Positions 43,140-50,927 of a stretch of 64,000 nucleotides of DNA are shown here, piece by piece. Numbering within the stretch: position 1 is the stretch's first letter; the number at the start of each line of letters is the position of its first letter. The position numbers and the translations under genes were made by a program. The notes below the pieces were generated by a model. That model searched no databases. It saw nothing but the letters and a program-made list of their open reading frames with translations, and had not been told where the DNA came from. Source of the DNA: Palsa-189 sp963803735. GTDB taxonomy: Bacteria; Acidobacteriota; Terriglobia; Acidiferrales; UBA7541. The stretch spans positions 1-64,000 of the forward strand of contig CAWDNV010000019.1 of the NCBI GenBank assembly GCA_963803735.1, read 5' to 3'.

Positions 43140-43718
43140 ATCGCTGAGCGAAGTTTTCGAGCCACAGAACGCACCCGGGTAAACGAACGCATCCGGGCTC
43201 GGGAAATTCGTGTGATAGATGACGAAGGCGGGCAATTGGGCGTTATGCAGCCCTTTGAGGCAATGCGCGTGGCCCGCGAACGCGGTTTGGATTTGGTGGA
43301 GATCTCACCCAATGCGGACCCGCCAGTCTGCAAGATCACCGATTACGGAAAATTTCTTTATCAGACAAATAAGAAAGCGCATGAGCAGCGCAAACACCAA
43401 AAAGGCACGCAGCTCAAGGAAGTGAAGTTCCGGCCGGCCACCGCCGAGCATGACTATCAGGTTCGGAAAAACCAGATCATCAGGTTTCTGGGCGAGGGCC
43501 ACAAAGTAAAGGCCATGATCTTTCATCGCGGCCGTGAAATGGCGCACCAGGAAGTGGGCCGCGCCAAGATGGAGCGCCTGCTGAAAGATATCGCCGATCA
43601 CGCGCTGGTGGAAATTGGACCGCGCATGGAGGCCAACATATTGATGGCTCTTCTCGCACCTAAGAAAGGTGGAGCGCCTGCGAGGCCGGCGGCAACAGCA
43701 GGCGTGAGCCAAGCCTGA
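43140..43718 (+). CDS. infC: Translation initiation factor IF-3, AUC start codon
   Basis: A 192-residue IF-3, which binds the 30S subunit and checks start codons. Domains: N-domain (RVNERIRAREIRVIDDEGGQ, LDLVEISPNADPPVCKITD), basic linker (YQTNKKAHEQRKHQKG) and C-domain (KEVKFRPATAEHDYQVRKNQ, MIFHRGREM). The conserved N-terminus extends upstream of the first GTG (43212) to ATC at 43140, with GGAGGT six bases before it. No ATG, GTG or TTG is in frame between the upstream stop (43080) and 43212. E. coli infC uses AUU for autoregulation by IF-3 itself; AUC here suggests the same control. Confidence 0.93.
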   Translation: MAERSFRATERTRVNERIRAREIRVIDDEGGQLGVMQPFEAMRVARERGLDLVEISPNADPPVCKITDYGKFLYQTNKKAHEQRKHQKGTQLKEVKFRPATAEHDYQVRKNQIIRFLGEGHKVKAMIFHRGREMAHQEVGRAKMERLLKDIADHALVEIGPRMEANILMALLAPKKGGAPARPAATAGVSQA

Positions 43719-43734
43719 AGCATAAGGACAGTCT

Positions 43735-43950
43735 GTGGCGAAAAAGCAAAAGAAACGTAAGCTGAAATCGCATCGCGGCGCTGGGAAGAGATTCAAGATC
43801 ACCGCCAACGGCAAGATATTGCGCATGCATTCCGGCAAGCGGCATCTGCTGGGAACGAAGCTGCCGAAGCGCATGCGCCGCCTGAAGAAGCTGGCGCAAG
43901 TCGATCCAGCGGACGCGCCCCATGTGCGCAGGATGTTGCCCTACGGCTAG
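43735..43950 (+). CDS. rpmI: Ribosomal protein bL35
   Basis: A 71-residue, very basic protein of the large subunit. KKQKKRKLKSHRGAGKRFK and the central GKRHLLGTK are the usual L35 landmarks. Start is GTG 43735, 16 bp after the infC stop, with AAGGACA upstream. Standard infC-rpmI-rplT order. Confidence 0.95.
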   Translation: MAKKQKKRKLKSHRGAGKRFKITANGKILRMHSGKRHLLGTKLPKRMRRLKKLAQVDPADAPHVRRMLPYG

Positions 43951-44090
43951 ATCTTTTCTGGTTTAGGTCTGCTTTAGGTCTAATTTGGGATTCTGATTTT
44001 GTGCCAGGCAGCGCGTTATCCGCCCACGGCGGGCCTGCCGGCCAGTGGCTGCGGTCAATCGAAACTGAATTTTAATTGATCGCCGCCAGA

Positions 44091-44124
44091 TTGCTCTGCT
44101 GCCATTTTTAACGCAGCGGAGCAA
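44091..44124 (+). promoter_or_regulatory. 12-bp-stem hairpin in the rpmI-rplT intergenic region
   Basis: TTGCTCTGCTGC and GCAGCGGAGCAA pair over 12 positions (one G-U) around a 10-nt loop containing TTTTT. It lies in an unusually long 313-bp gap (43951-44263) between rpmI and rplT, which also holds a duplicated TTTAGGTCT near 43970 and a GCGCG/CGCGC hairpin just before the rplT ribosome site. Ribosomal protein L20 often controls its own mRNA through leader structures; that this is such a leader is inference. Confidence 0.45.
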
Positions 44125-44263
44125 ATACCTCAACACGCCGTGGAGACGCTCGACACCGTCGTGGCCGTCTGTTTCGCCGAATGATTTGCGCCCTATTTCC
44201 GGCGCGAAATCGGCGCAATCAGGCCTAGGCTGTTTCGCGCGATCTCCGCGCAGGAGAAATGCA

Positions 44264-44629
44264 ATGGCCAGAGTAAAACGTGGCACGAAGCGCCGCGCGC
44301 GCCGCAAAAAATATTTGCGCCGCACGAAGGGCTTTTTCCTCACCAAGAGCAAGCTCTATCAGTCGGCGCAGGAGGCCGTCAACCGAGCCGAACGCTACTC
44401 TTATAGGGATCGCCGCCAGCGTAAACGTCAGTTCCGCCGGCTGTGGATTCAGCGCATTGGCGCCGCAGCGCGCTTGAACGGGCTTTCTTACAGCGAACTC
44501 ATACACGGACTAAAGGCGGGCGGCGTCGACATCGATCGTAAAATTCTCGCCGATATCGCGGTGCGAGACGCCGCGGGATTCGCAAATATCGCCGCCCAGG
44601 CAAAACAGGCGGCTGGAACTCCGGCTTGA
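44264..44629 (+). CDS. rplT: Ribosomal protein bL20
   Basis: A 121-residue ribosomal protein needed for early 50S assembly. The start is ARVKRGTKRRARRKKYLRRT, and the globular C-domain includes FRRLWIQRIGAAARLNGLSY, both diagnostic. ATG 44264 follows AGGAGAAATGCA. Separated from rpmI by 313 bp rather than the usual few bases. Confidence 0.96.
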   Translation: MARVKRGTKRRARRKKYLRRTKGFFLTKSKLYQSAQEAVNRAERYSYRDRRQRKRQFRRLWIQRIGAAARLNGLSYSELIHGLKAGGVDIDRKILADIAVRDAAGFANIAAQAKQAAGTPA

Positions 44630-44730
44630 GCACTCGGCGCCTCTCGAGAAAAGCTTGCATCGAAGTGCGTCCGCTGGCTGCCGGGCGCTGGGCTTTTGCT
44701 TTGGTGTAAGCTTTCCCGCATACGACTGCC

Positions 44731-45840
44731 ATGCCCGAAGTGGCCGACAATACTCGACAAACCCTTGCCGCTCTTGGTATCTCCACGCCTGCGGAGGTCA
44801 CCGCCCGTTTCGAAGCACTTCGCGCCGAATTCGACCGAGCCTACGCAACTGCGCGCGACGAGGCTTCCTGGAAAGTGCTGCGTGACGCCTGGCTCGGTCG
44901 CAAATCGGGCGTGCTGAATCGCATCACCGAACAGTGGCTGAAACCCGCTCCGCCCGAACTCCGGCCGACCGTTGGGCGAATGCTCAATGAGCTCAGAACT
45001 CACGTCGAGAAAGGGCTCGAGCAGCTTCAGCAAACCATAACTGCCGCAGCGGAGAGTGCTGCGCTTGCTCGCGAGCGCGTTGACCTCTCGTTGCCCGGCG
45101 TTGTTCGGCCGATTGGTTCACGCCATCTCATACGGCAAACATTCGAAGAAATCGAGCGCATCTTTCTTTCCCTTGGTTTTACCGTCGTCGAAGGCCGTGA
45201 AATCGAGACACCTTATTACAATTTCGAGGCGTTGAATATCCCGGAACATCACCCCGCGCGCGATACCATGGACACGTTCTATCTCGACCTTCCGCCGGGA
45301 CCACAGCCGCATTTGTTGCGCACCCACACGTCGCCCATGCAAGTGCACACTATGGAAAAGCAGCAGCCCCCCGTGCGCATCATCGTGCCGGGAAAGGTCT
45401 ATCGACGGGATAATCCCGATGCGACCCACTCGTACATGTTCCACCAGGTGGAAGGTCTCGCTGTCGATTCGGACATCAGCTTCTGCGAATTCAAGGGCAC
45501 CGTCGAGTATTTCGTGCGCGAATTCCTGGGTCCCGCGGCCAAAACGCGCCTGCGCCCCAGCTATTTTCCCTTCACCGAGCCTTCCGTCGAAGTAGATGCG
45601 ACCTGTTTCGTCTGCGGGGGCCGTGGTTGCAGGCTTTGCAAAAATTCTGGATGGATCGAACTGTTCGGCGCGGGCATGGTCGATCCGGCCGTCTATGGCT
45701 TTGTGAATTACGATGCGAAGCGCGTCTCCGGCTATGCTTTCGGCTTGGGAGTCGACCGTCTTTCGCAGCTCAAATACGGAATCGACGATGTGCAGCTCTT
45801 CTTTCAAAATGATGTGCGCTTCCTGCGGCAATTTCCCTGA
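44731..45840 (+). CDS. pheS: Phenylalanyl-tRNA synthetase alpha subunit
   Basis: A 369-residue catalytic subunit. N-terminal coiled coil (residues ~5-110) that packs on tRNA, then the class II catalytic domain: motif 2 in KVYRRDNPDATHSYMFHQVE, motif 3 in FGLGVDRLSQLKYGIDD. A four-Cys cluster CFVCGGRGCRLC lies near residue 290, a common zinc-like insert of bacterial PheS. Followed after 22 bp by pheT, forming the alpha2-beta2 enzyme. Confidence 0.96.
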   Translation: MPEVADNTRQTLAALGISTPAEVTARFEALRAEFDRAYATARDEASWKVLRDAWLGRKSGVLNRITEQWLKPAPPELRPTVGRMLNELRTHVEKGLEQLQQTITAAAESAALARERVDLSLPGVVRPIGSRHLIRQTFEEIERIFLSLGFTVVEGREIETPYYNFEALNIPEHHPARDTMDTFYLDLPPGPQPHLLRTHTSPMQVHTMEKQQPPVRIIVPGKVYRRDNPDATHSYMFHQVEGLAVDSDISFCEFKGTVEYFVREFLGPAAKTRLRPSYFPFTEPSVEVDATCFVCGGRGCRLCKNSGWIELFGAGMVDPAVYGFVNYDAKRVSGYAFGLGVDRLSQLKYGIDDVQLFFQNDVRFLRQFP

Positions 45841-45862
45841 CGCGCAAATGTCCTGACGCCCG

Positions 45863-47971
45863 ATGAAAATCCTTTACGACTGGCTGAAGGAGTTCGTGGA
45901 AGTTCCGTTCGCTCCTAGAGAGTTGGCGGAACGATTGTCGCTGGCTGGGGTCGCGGTCGAAGGCGTGTCCGAGACTTCCGCCGGCCCGCTGCTCGATCTC
46001 GACCTCACTATCAATCGCCCCGATTGCCTCGCGCATTACGGCGTGGCGCGCGAAGTGGCCGCCTTGGGGCGAAACGAGTTGAAGTCCGTTTCTGTGACTC
46101 TGCCGGAAGCCGGCGAGAGCGCCGCAAGCGTTGCGCGTGTAGAAGTAGAATCCCCCGAACTTTGCGGCAGATACACCGCACGTGTCTTGCGCGGCCTGAA
46201 GGTGCAGCCGTCGCCCGATGGGCTGCGCAAGCGCCTGGAGGCCCTCGGGCAGGCTTCCATCAACAACGTGGTGGACGCCACCAATTACGTAATGCTCGAA
46301 TTGGGCCAGCCCATGCACGCCTACGATCTGGATCTGCTGGCAGAACGGCGCATTATCGTTCGCCGCGCGCGTCCCGGCGAAAAGATCCGCACGCTGGATG
46401 ACGTTGAGCGAACCCTGTCACCAGATGTCTGCGTCATTGCGGACGCAGCTCGCGCGGTGGGCATTGGCGGCATCATGGGAGGAGCGGAAACCGAGATCGG
46501 TTTCGCGACGCGCAACGTGCTTCTGGAAGCTGCGTGGTTTGATCCGATCTCCATTCGCCGTAGTTCGAAGGCGCTGGGACTGCGTACGGAGGCATCCACG
46601 CGTTTCGAGCGCGGCGCCGACCCGGAAATGGCAGAGTTAGCCTCGAGACGGTGCGCAGCTTTGATCCGCGAATTAGCCGGGGGCGAAGTGCTGGCGGGAG
46701 TCGTGGATGTTTATCCGGCGCGCCGCGAACCTCTGGCGCTGGAGCTCTCGCGCAAAGAGTTGCTACGCGTGATGGGAGCCGATGTGCCCGACCGCGAAAT
46801 CGAGGCGATTCTCCGCGCGCTCGGCTTTGCTCCTCAGCGTATTGATCAGCATATTGATCAGGCGCGCGGCGCAGCCGATGCAACGCTCGCACGATGGCGA
46901 TGCCGGCAGCCTTCCTGGCGCCAGGACGTCACACGCGAAGTGGATTTGATCGAAGAAATCGCGCGCCACTATGGCTTGGACAAGTTTCCGCCGCGGCTGC
47001 ATCCGGCCAAACAGCCGGCTGCGCGTTTGCCATACGCTGAGGCCGAGGATCGTCTGCGCGAACGGCTGATCGGCCTGGGGTACCGAGAGATTGTCTCTAT
47101 TCCGCTGGTGAACGAAGCGGAAGACGCGCTCTTCCGGCCCGGGGACGTAGTACCCGCGCGTGTGGCAAATCCTCTCGCGGAAGACGCCTCGCTTTTGCGC
47201 TCCAATGGCTTGGTGAGCATGGCGCATGCGTTGGCGTGGAATTTGAACCGGGGCCAGCGCGATTTGCGGCTATTTGAAATCGGCCGCGCTTATCGCCTGC
47301 TGAATGAGGCGCCCGACGAGATGCGCATCGTCACCATCGGCGCAACCGGCCTGGTGCGTCAACAAGGCGTCGCGGAATCTGCTCGGGAATACTCCTTCGC
47401 CGACCTCAAAGGCGATCTCGACCAAATCGGTGATCTTGCCGGCGGCTTCAGATGGAACAATGAAACTTCGGGCTGGCGGAATGCCGCTCGCGCCGGCGCC
47501 TTTGCGCCGGGCAAAAACGGCACGGGCGAATCGCGCGCGATCGGTCAAGCAGGTCAACTCGCCACGCGAGTGGCGGACAGGTTCAAGCTGCGTCAGGATG
47601 TCTTTCTCGCAGAATGGGCGCTTGAGCCCTTCTACGCCGGCTACAAGCAGGCTCGCGCCGCGCGAAAATATCAGCCAATTTCGCGCTTTCCGGCTGTCGA
47701 GCGCGATTTCTCGCTGATACTCCCGGATGGCACGAGCTTCGCCGCGGTGCGCGAGGCCATTGAGGGATTGCGAATACCCGAAGTTATCTCTGTCGAGGCC
47801 GTCGACCTCTTCCGCGGACGAAATATCCCGCCAGGAAAGTTTTCGCTGCTGGTCCGGGTCACATTTCAAAGCCAGGAAGCCACTCTGACCGACGCTCAGC
47901 TGAACGATTTTTCCTCGCGCATCATTTCCACATTGCAGCAGAAGTTAGGCGCGGAGCTGCGTTCCGCTTAA
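45863..47971 (+). CDS. pheT: Phenylalanyl-tRNA synthetase beta subunit, short form
   Basis: A 702-residue beta subunit with B3/B4 editing domain (SINNVVDATNYVMLELGQPM), B5 domain (PSWRQDVTREVDLIEEIARH), catalytic-like domain and C-terminal B8 ferredoxin-fold anticodon domain (RFPAVERDFSLILPDGTSFA). E. coli PheT is ~795 residues; the shortfall is at the N-terminus, where residues 35-50 run straight into LLDLDLTINRPDCLAHYG, so the EMAP-like tRNA-binding OB domain is missing. That is a known variant in some bacteria. Co-transcribed with pheS. Confidence 0.95.
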   Translation: MKILYDWLKEFVEVPFAPRELAERLSLAGVAVEGVSETSAGPLLDLDLTINRPDCLAHYGVAREVAALGRNELKSVSVTLPEAGESAASVARVEVESPELCGRYTARVLRGLKVQPSPDGLRKRLEALGQASINNVVDATNYVMLELGQPMHAYDLDLLAERRIIVRRARPGEKIRTLDDVERTLSPDVCVIADAARAVGIGGIMGGAETEIGFATRNVLLEAAWFDPISIRRSSKALGLRTEASTRFERGADPEMAELASRRCAALIRELAGGEVLAGVVDVYPARREPLALELSRKELLRVMGADVPDREIEAILRALGFAPQRIDQHIDQARGAADATLARWRCRQPSWRQDVTREVDLIEEIARHYGLDKFPPRLHPAKQPAARLPYAEAEDRLRERLIGLGYREIVSIPLVNEAEDALFRPGDVVPARVANPLAEDASLLRSNGLVSMAHALAWNLNRGQRDLRLFEIGRAYRLLNEAPDEMRIVTIGATGLVRQQGVAESAREYSFADLKGDLDQIGDLAGGFRWNNETSGWRNAARAGAFAPGKNGTGESRAIGQAGQLATRVADRFKLRQDVFLAEWALEPFYAGYKQARAARKYQPISRFPAVERDFSLILPDGTSFAAVREAIEGLRIPEVISVEAVDLFRGRNIPPGKFSLLVRVTFQSQEATLTDAQLNDFSSRIISTLQQKLGAELRSA

Positions 47972-48093
47972 ACCTAGCTGCGAGTCCAGAGCGTCCTGTC
48001 GCGAATTGACGATCAACTTGCCCTGGCTTAGCGGGGTGTCGCACAATAACGCCGCCCTAGCCGCGCGGTTCATTTGTCGGGAGGCGTGCAAGC

Positions 48094-48372
48094 ATGAAAG
48101 TCGAAATTTACGATCAGGTTTACAACGTCGCTGGGGACCTCGAGCCCTCCTATGTGGAGCAATTGGCCAAATATGTGGACCAGCGTATGCGCCAGGTGGC
48201 CCGTGGGACTGGAGCAGTGGACTCGGTAAAGGTCGCTGTGCTCGCAGCTTTGTCTATTGCGGATGAATTGCACAATCTGCGGCAGGACCGGGACAAAAAC
48301 CAAGCGGCATTGCGAGCAGATGCCGAACGTTGCCTCAAATTGATCGATCGTGCGCTTCAACAAACTGCCTGA
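48094..48372 (+). CDS. zapA: Cell division protein ZapA
   Basis: A 92-residue FtsZ-ring-associated protein. The N-terminal half has the ZapA fold pattern (VEIYDQVYNVAGDLEPSYVE, then AKYVDQRMRQVA), and the second half is a long helix that forms the tetramer coiled coil (KVAVLAALSIADELHNLRQD). Stop is 66 bp upstream of a 6S RNA-type promoter region, the arrangement zapA-ssrS seen in many bacteria. Confidence 0.9.
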   Translation: MKVEIYDQVYNVAGDLEPSYVEQLAKYVDQRMRQVARGTGAVDSVKVAVLAALSIADELHNLRQDRDKNQAALRADAERCLKLIDRALQQTA

Positions 48373-48404
48373 CGCACAAAAGACACGGGAACGGGGAAAT
48401 CGAT

Positions 48405-48432
48405 TTGACGGTCGTCCTTGGACCGCTAGAAT
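48405..48432 (+). promoter_or_regulatory. Sigma-70-type promoter of the probable 6S RNA
   Basis: TTGACG (48405-48410) and TAGAAT (48427-48432) are separated by 16 bp, close to consensus. The predicted start is near 48439. It lies in non-coding DNA after zapA and before an RNA-like region. Confidence 0.65.
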
Positions 48433-48438
48433 GTACGA

Positions 48439-48600
48439 GGAGTAGGCCTGCAACGCGCGTGATTGGTGCGAAGATCTTTTGAACCAATGCTGGATCTCTG
48501 CGGTGCCCGGGTCAGACGGCCTGTGCGCATGGCCCGCAGCCGGGCATGCCTCGGTTGCGGGAAAGCCTAAAGGCCGGCGCAGGGCGCCCACCTTATAACA
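48439..48600 (+). ncRNA. ssrS: Probable 6S RNA
   Basis: About 160 nt follow the promoter and contain no reading frame but strong pairing: outer CCTGC (48447 region) with GCAGG (48583 region), a hairpin ATTGGT/ACCAAT in the 5' half, a terminal stem TGCCCGG/CCGGGCA with inner GGCC/GGCC, and GCCTAAAGGC in the 3' half. This layout (closing stem, central bubble with small hairpins, long terminal stem) and location after zapA fit 6S RNA, which binds RNA polymerase holoenzyme. The ends are estimates; no covariance search was possible. Confidence 0.55.
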
Positions 48601-48655
48601 GAGGTTCAGGATCTAGCTCCACACGGCGAAGTGGACCGCTCCTTCCACTATATCC

Positions 48656-49441
48656 ATGCGCATTTTGTTTATCGGGGACATTGTAGGTTCGCCCGGGCGG
48701 CGGATCGTGCTCGAACGCCTGGAAGACATCATCGCCAATGAGCAGGCCGACCTTGTAATCGCCAATGGCGAGAATTCGGCTTCCGGATTCGGCATCACTC
48801 CGCGACTCACCGAGGAACTGCTTTCCGCCGGAATCGAGGTTCTTTCCGGAGGGAATCATATCTGGGACCGCAAGGAGATTCTCGACTTCATTCCGCGAGA
48901 GCCCCGGCTGCTGCGTCCCGCTAATTTCCCGGCAACTAGCCCGGGCAGCGGGCTTTTCTGCGGCACGTCTCGCCAAGGCACGCCTTATGCCGTCCTCTGC
49001 TTGCAAGGGCGCATCTTCATGGCGGCAAACGATGACCCGTTCAGCGTCGCCGATCGCGAATTGCTCAGGCTGCCACCCGAGACGAAGGTCGTCATCGTGG
49101 ATATGCACGCCGAAGCCACCAGTGAAAAGCAGGCTATGGGCTGGTATTTGGATGGGCGCGTCACGGCCGTGCTTGGAACACACACCCACGTGGCTACCGC
49201 GGACGAACGAATCCTGCCCGGCGGAACCGCCTACATCACGGACGTAGGCATGACGGGACCACACGATTCCATTATCGGGATGGAGAAAGGCCCAATCATC
49301 AAGCGCTTTCTCGATGGACTGCCGGCGCGGTTCGAGGTCGCCACGGGCGATATCCAAATGAACGCGGTGCTCATCGAGGCGGATTCCGCCAGCGGTCGGG
49401 CGGTATCCGTGGCGCGCCGCCGCTACCGCTTGGACCATTGA
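48656..49441 (+). CDS. ymdB: YmdB-family metallophosphoesterase
   Basis: A 261-residue dinuclear metal phosphodiesterase of the TIGR00282/YmdB family, which cleaves 2',3'-cyclic nucleotides. Metal ligands appear in the expected order: FIGDIVGSPGR (residue ~7), NGENSASGFGI (~40), SGGNHIWDRKE (~66), VDMHAEATSEK (~150) and LGTHTHVATADE (~177). Length is typical. YmdB is often near rny (RNase Y) in Firmicutes; here it stands after the 6S RNA. Confidence 0.93.
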   Translation: MRILFIGDIVGSPGRRIVLERLEDIIANEQADLVIANGENSASGFGITPRLTEELLSAGIEVLSGGNHIWDRKEILDFIPREPRLLRPANFPATSPGSGLFCGTSRQGTPYAVLCLQGRIFMAANDDPFSVADRELLRLPPETKVVIVDMHAEATSEKQAMGWYLDGRVTAVLGTHTHVATADERILPGGTAYITDVGMTGPHDSIIGMEKGPIIKRFLDGLPARFEVATGDIQMNAVLIEADSASGRAVSVARRRYRLDH

Positions 49442-49463
49442 GTCATCTCGCACGAGCAACCTA

Positions 49464-50558
49464 ATGCGAGCGCAGCCGCATTATATTCACGTGACAGTGA
49501 AGCGCATCGCCCAGATCCTTCCACCTCTCGTTGCCATCTTTTGTGCAGCGGTCTTCTCCGGCGCGCTTATGCGCGCTCAGGAGGACCCCACCCTCGATGC
49601 GGCTCAACGGCGCTTTCCTGACGTCGGCGCCGGCTTTCGCGCTATTCGACGTGGCCCAGACGGCGCCTACTACATCCTGGCGCCTGCTACCCCTTCTGAC
49701 CCTGGGGACTCTCCTAAACGTGCAACGCTTTGGAAGCGCTCTCAGCCGCCCGCGCATTCTGTGCCTGTCGTGCTTGTGTTCGACTCGCAAGGGAGAAAAC
49801 TGCGGCAGATTCCCGCGCGGCCTCGGCCCGGCGAACTTGTCTCTCCCAGTTCAATGGATCTCGATGCGTCCGGCCGCGTGTACATCGCGGATCAAAGCGC
49901 CAATATGGTGAGCATCTACACGCCTGACGGGGCGCCCTTCGCACATTTTCGCGTTCCTGAACCAACCCAAATTGTCGCCCTTCCGCGTGATCAGATCGCC
50001 GTCTGCAGCGGCAATTCCGAGCGCCTGATTGCCGTTTACGACCTGCACGGCACGCTTGTGCGTGAATTTGGCGAACTGGCTGACCTGAGCGACGACCCCG
50101 AACTGAACCACCGCCTCAACGTCGGGCATCTGGCCTCGGACAAGGCCGGCAATCTGTATTTTGCATTCCGCTATTTGCCGGAACCTACGGTACGAAAATA
50201 CGATCCCAATTCCGGTTACGTGCTCGATGAACTGACGCTTACGACTCTCGAGCTCCAGCCTATGGCGCAGTCCGCACGCCAGGAAATCGCCCGCGCGGGC
50301 TCGGGAAAGCCTGCCTCTCCCCACCAGATCATCTCCGCATTGGGAGTCGATCCCGAAACTCAGGAAATCTGGCTGGCCCTGGGGAACTTGCTGATGCACT
50401 TAGATAATGCTGATAACAATATGTCTAGCGATCGTATCTATACGACGGATCGCGCGCGCATGGTGCCTGATTTCGTGCTCGTAGAAAAAGATAACCTGCT
50501 CTTAGGCAACGACCCGCTTGGAATTTACGAATTCCCGCGCTCGGGTAAGAAAAAGTGA
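49464..50558 (+). CDS. Exported beta-propeller (NHL-like) protein
   Basis: A 364-residue protein with a hydrophobic export segment (residues ~15-38, ending near LMRAQ) and blades of an NHL-like propeller: DLDASGRVYIADQSANMVSI, then DKAGNLYFAFRYLPEPTVRK, and YDPNSGYVLDEL. Such proteins usually bind ligands or partners outside the membrane. The start may be ATG 49464 or GTG 49491 (the latter shortens the n-region). No family-specific function visible. Confidence 0.62.
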   Translation: MRAQPHYIHVTVKRIAQILPPLVAIFCAAVFSGALMRAQEDPTLDAAQRRFPDVGAGFRAIRRGPDGAYYILAPATPSDPGDSPKRATLWKRSQPPAHSVPVVLVFDSQGRKLRQIPARPRPGELVSPSSMDLDASGRVYIADQSANMVSIYTPDGAPFAHFRVPEPTQIVALPRDQIAVCSGNSERLIAVYDLHGTLVREFGELADLSDDPELNHRLNVGHLASDKAGNLYFAFRYLPEPTVRKYDPNSGYVLDELTLTTLELQPMAQSARQEIARAGSGKPASPHQIISALGVDPETQEIWLALGNLLMHLDNADNNMSSDRIYTTDRARMVPDFVLVEKDNLLLGNDPLGIYEFPRSGKKK

Positions 50559-50635
50559 GCGCTGATTCCTTTCGCTTGTGTGAAACAACGGAAAGCCCAA
50601 AACTTTTTGCTCAATCCCGCGAGAAAATTCTTCTC

Positions 50636-50644
50636 TGTGGAAAT
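50636..50644 (-). promoter_or_regulatory. ATTTCCACA box (distal)
   Basis: A single ATTTCCACA on the minus strand (TGTGGAAAT on the plus), the same 9-mer that is repeated just before dnaA. It differs from the E. coli DnaA box TTATCCACA at two positions. Confidence 0.4.
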
Positions 50645-50860
50645 CCTGTGCATCTCCTGTGCAGGCTTCCATGTATGCCGCGTTATTTTTTCCTTGCCGC
50701 ACGTGACAGCTTTCGTGGACAATCGGACCTCGTCGGTGCTATGACGCGAAGGTCCTGTAACAGCCCCGGCCACCCTCGCGACACTGGCAACTCAGGGGTA
50801 CGCTAGGCCGGAGTCCTAGGCTTAAAAACATTCAAGATTGGATGGGCGGCCGCCGGTGCG

Positions 50861-50896
50861 GCATTTCCACAGCATTTCCACACCTTGTGGAAATGC
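50861..50896. promoter_or_regulatory. DnaA-box-like cluster upstream of dnaA
   Basis: GCATTTCCACA occurs twice in direct tandem (50861-50871, 50872-50882) and once inverted (TGTGGAAATGC, 50886-50896), 32 bp before the dnaA start. The core ATTTCCACA resembles a DnaA box (CCACA half conserved). Known: dnaA is often autoregulated by boxes in its promoter. Inferred here: autoregulation or part of oriC. The rest of 50559-50860 shows no gene. Confidence 0.6.
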
Positions 50897-50927
50897 CTTA
50901 CTCTCCTATTGGCGGCTGGTAAAACGA

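Noticed and set aside
45118..45831. 237-codon minus-strand frame inside pheS
   Set aside because: Antisense shadow of pheS; no independent evidence.
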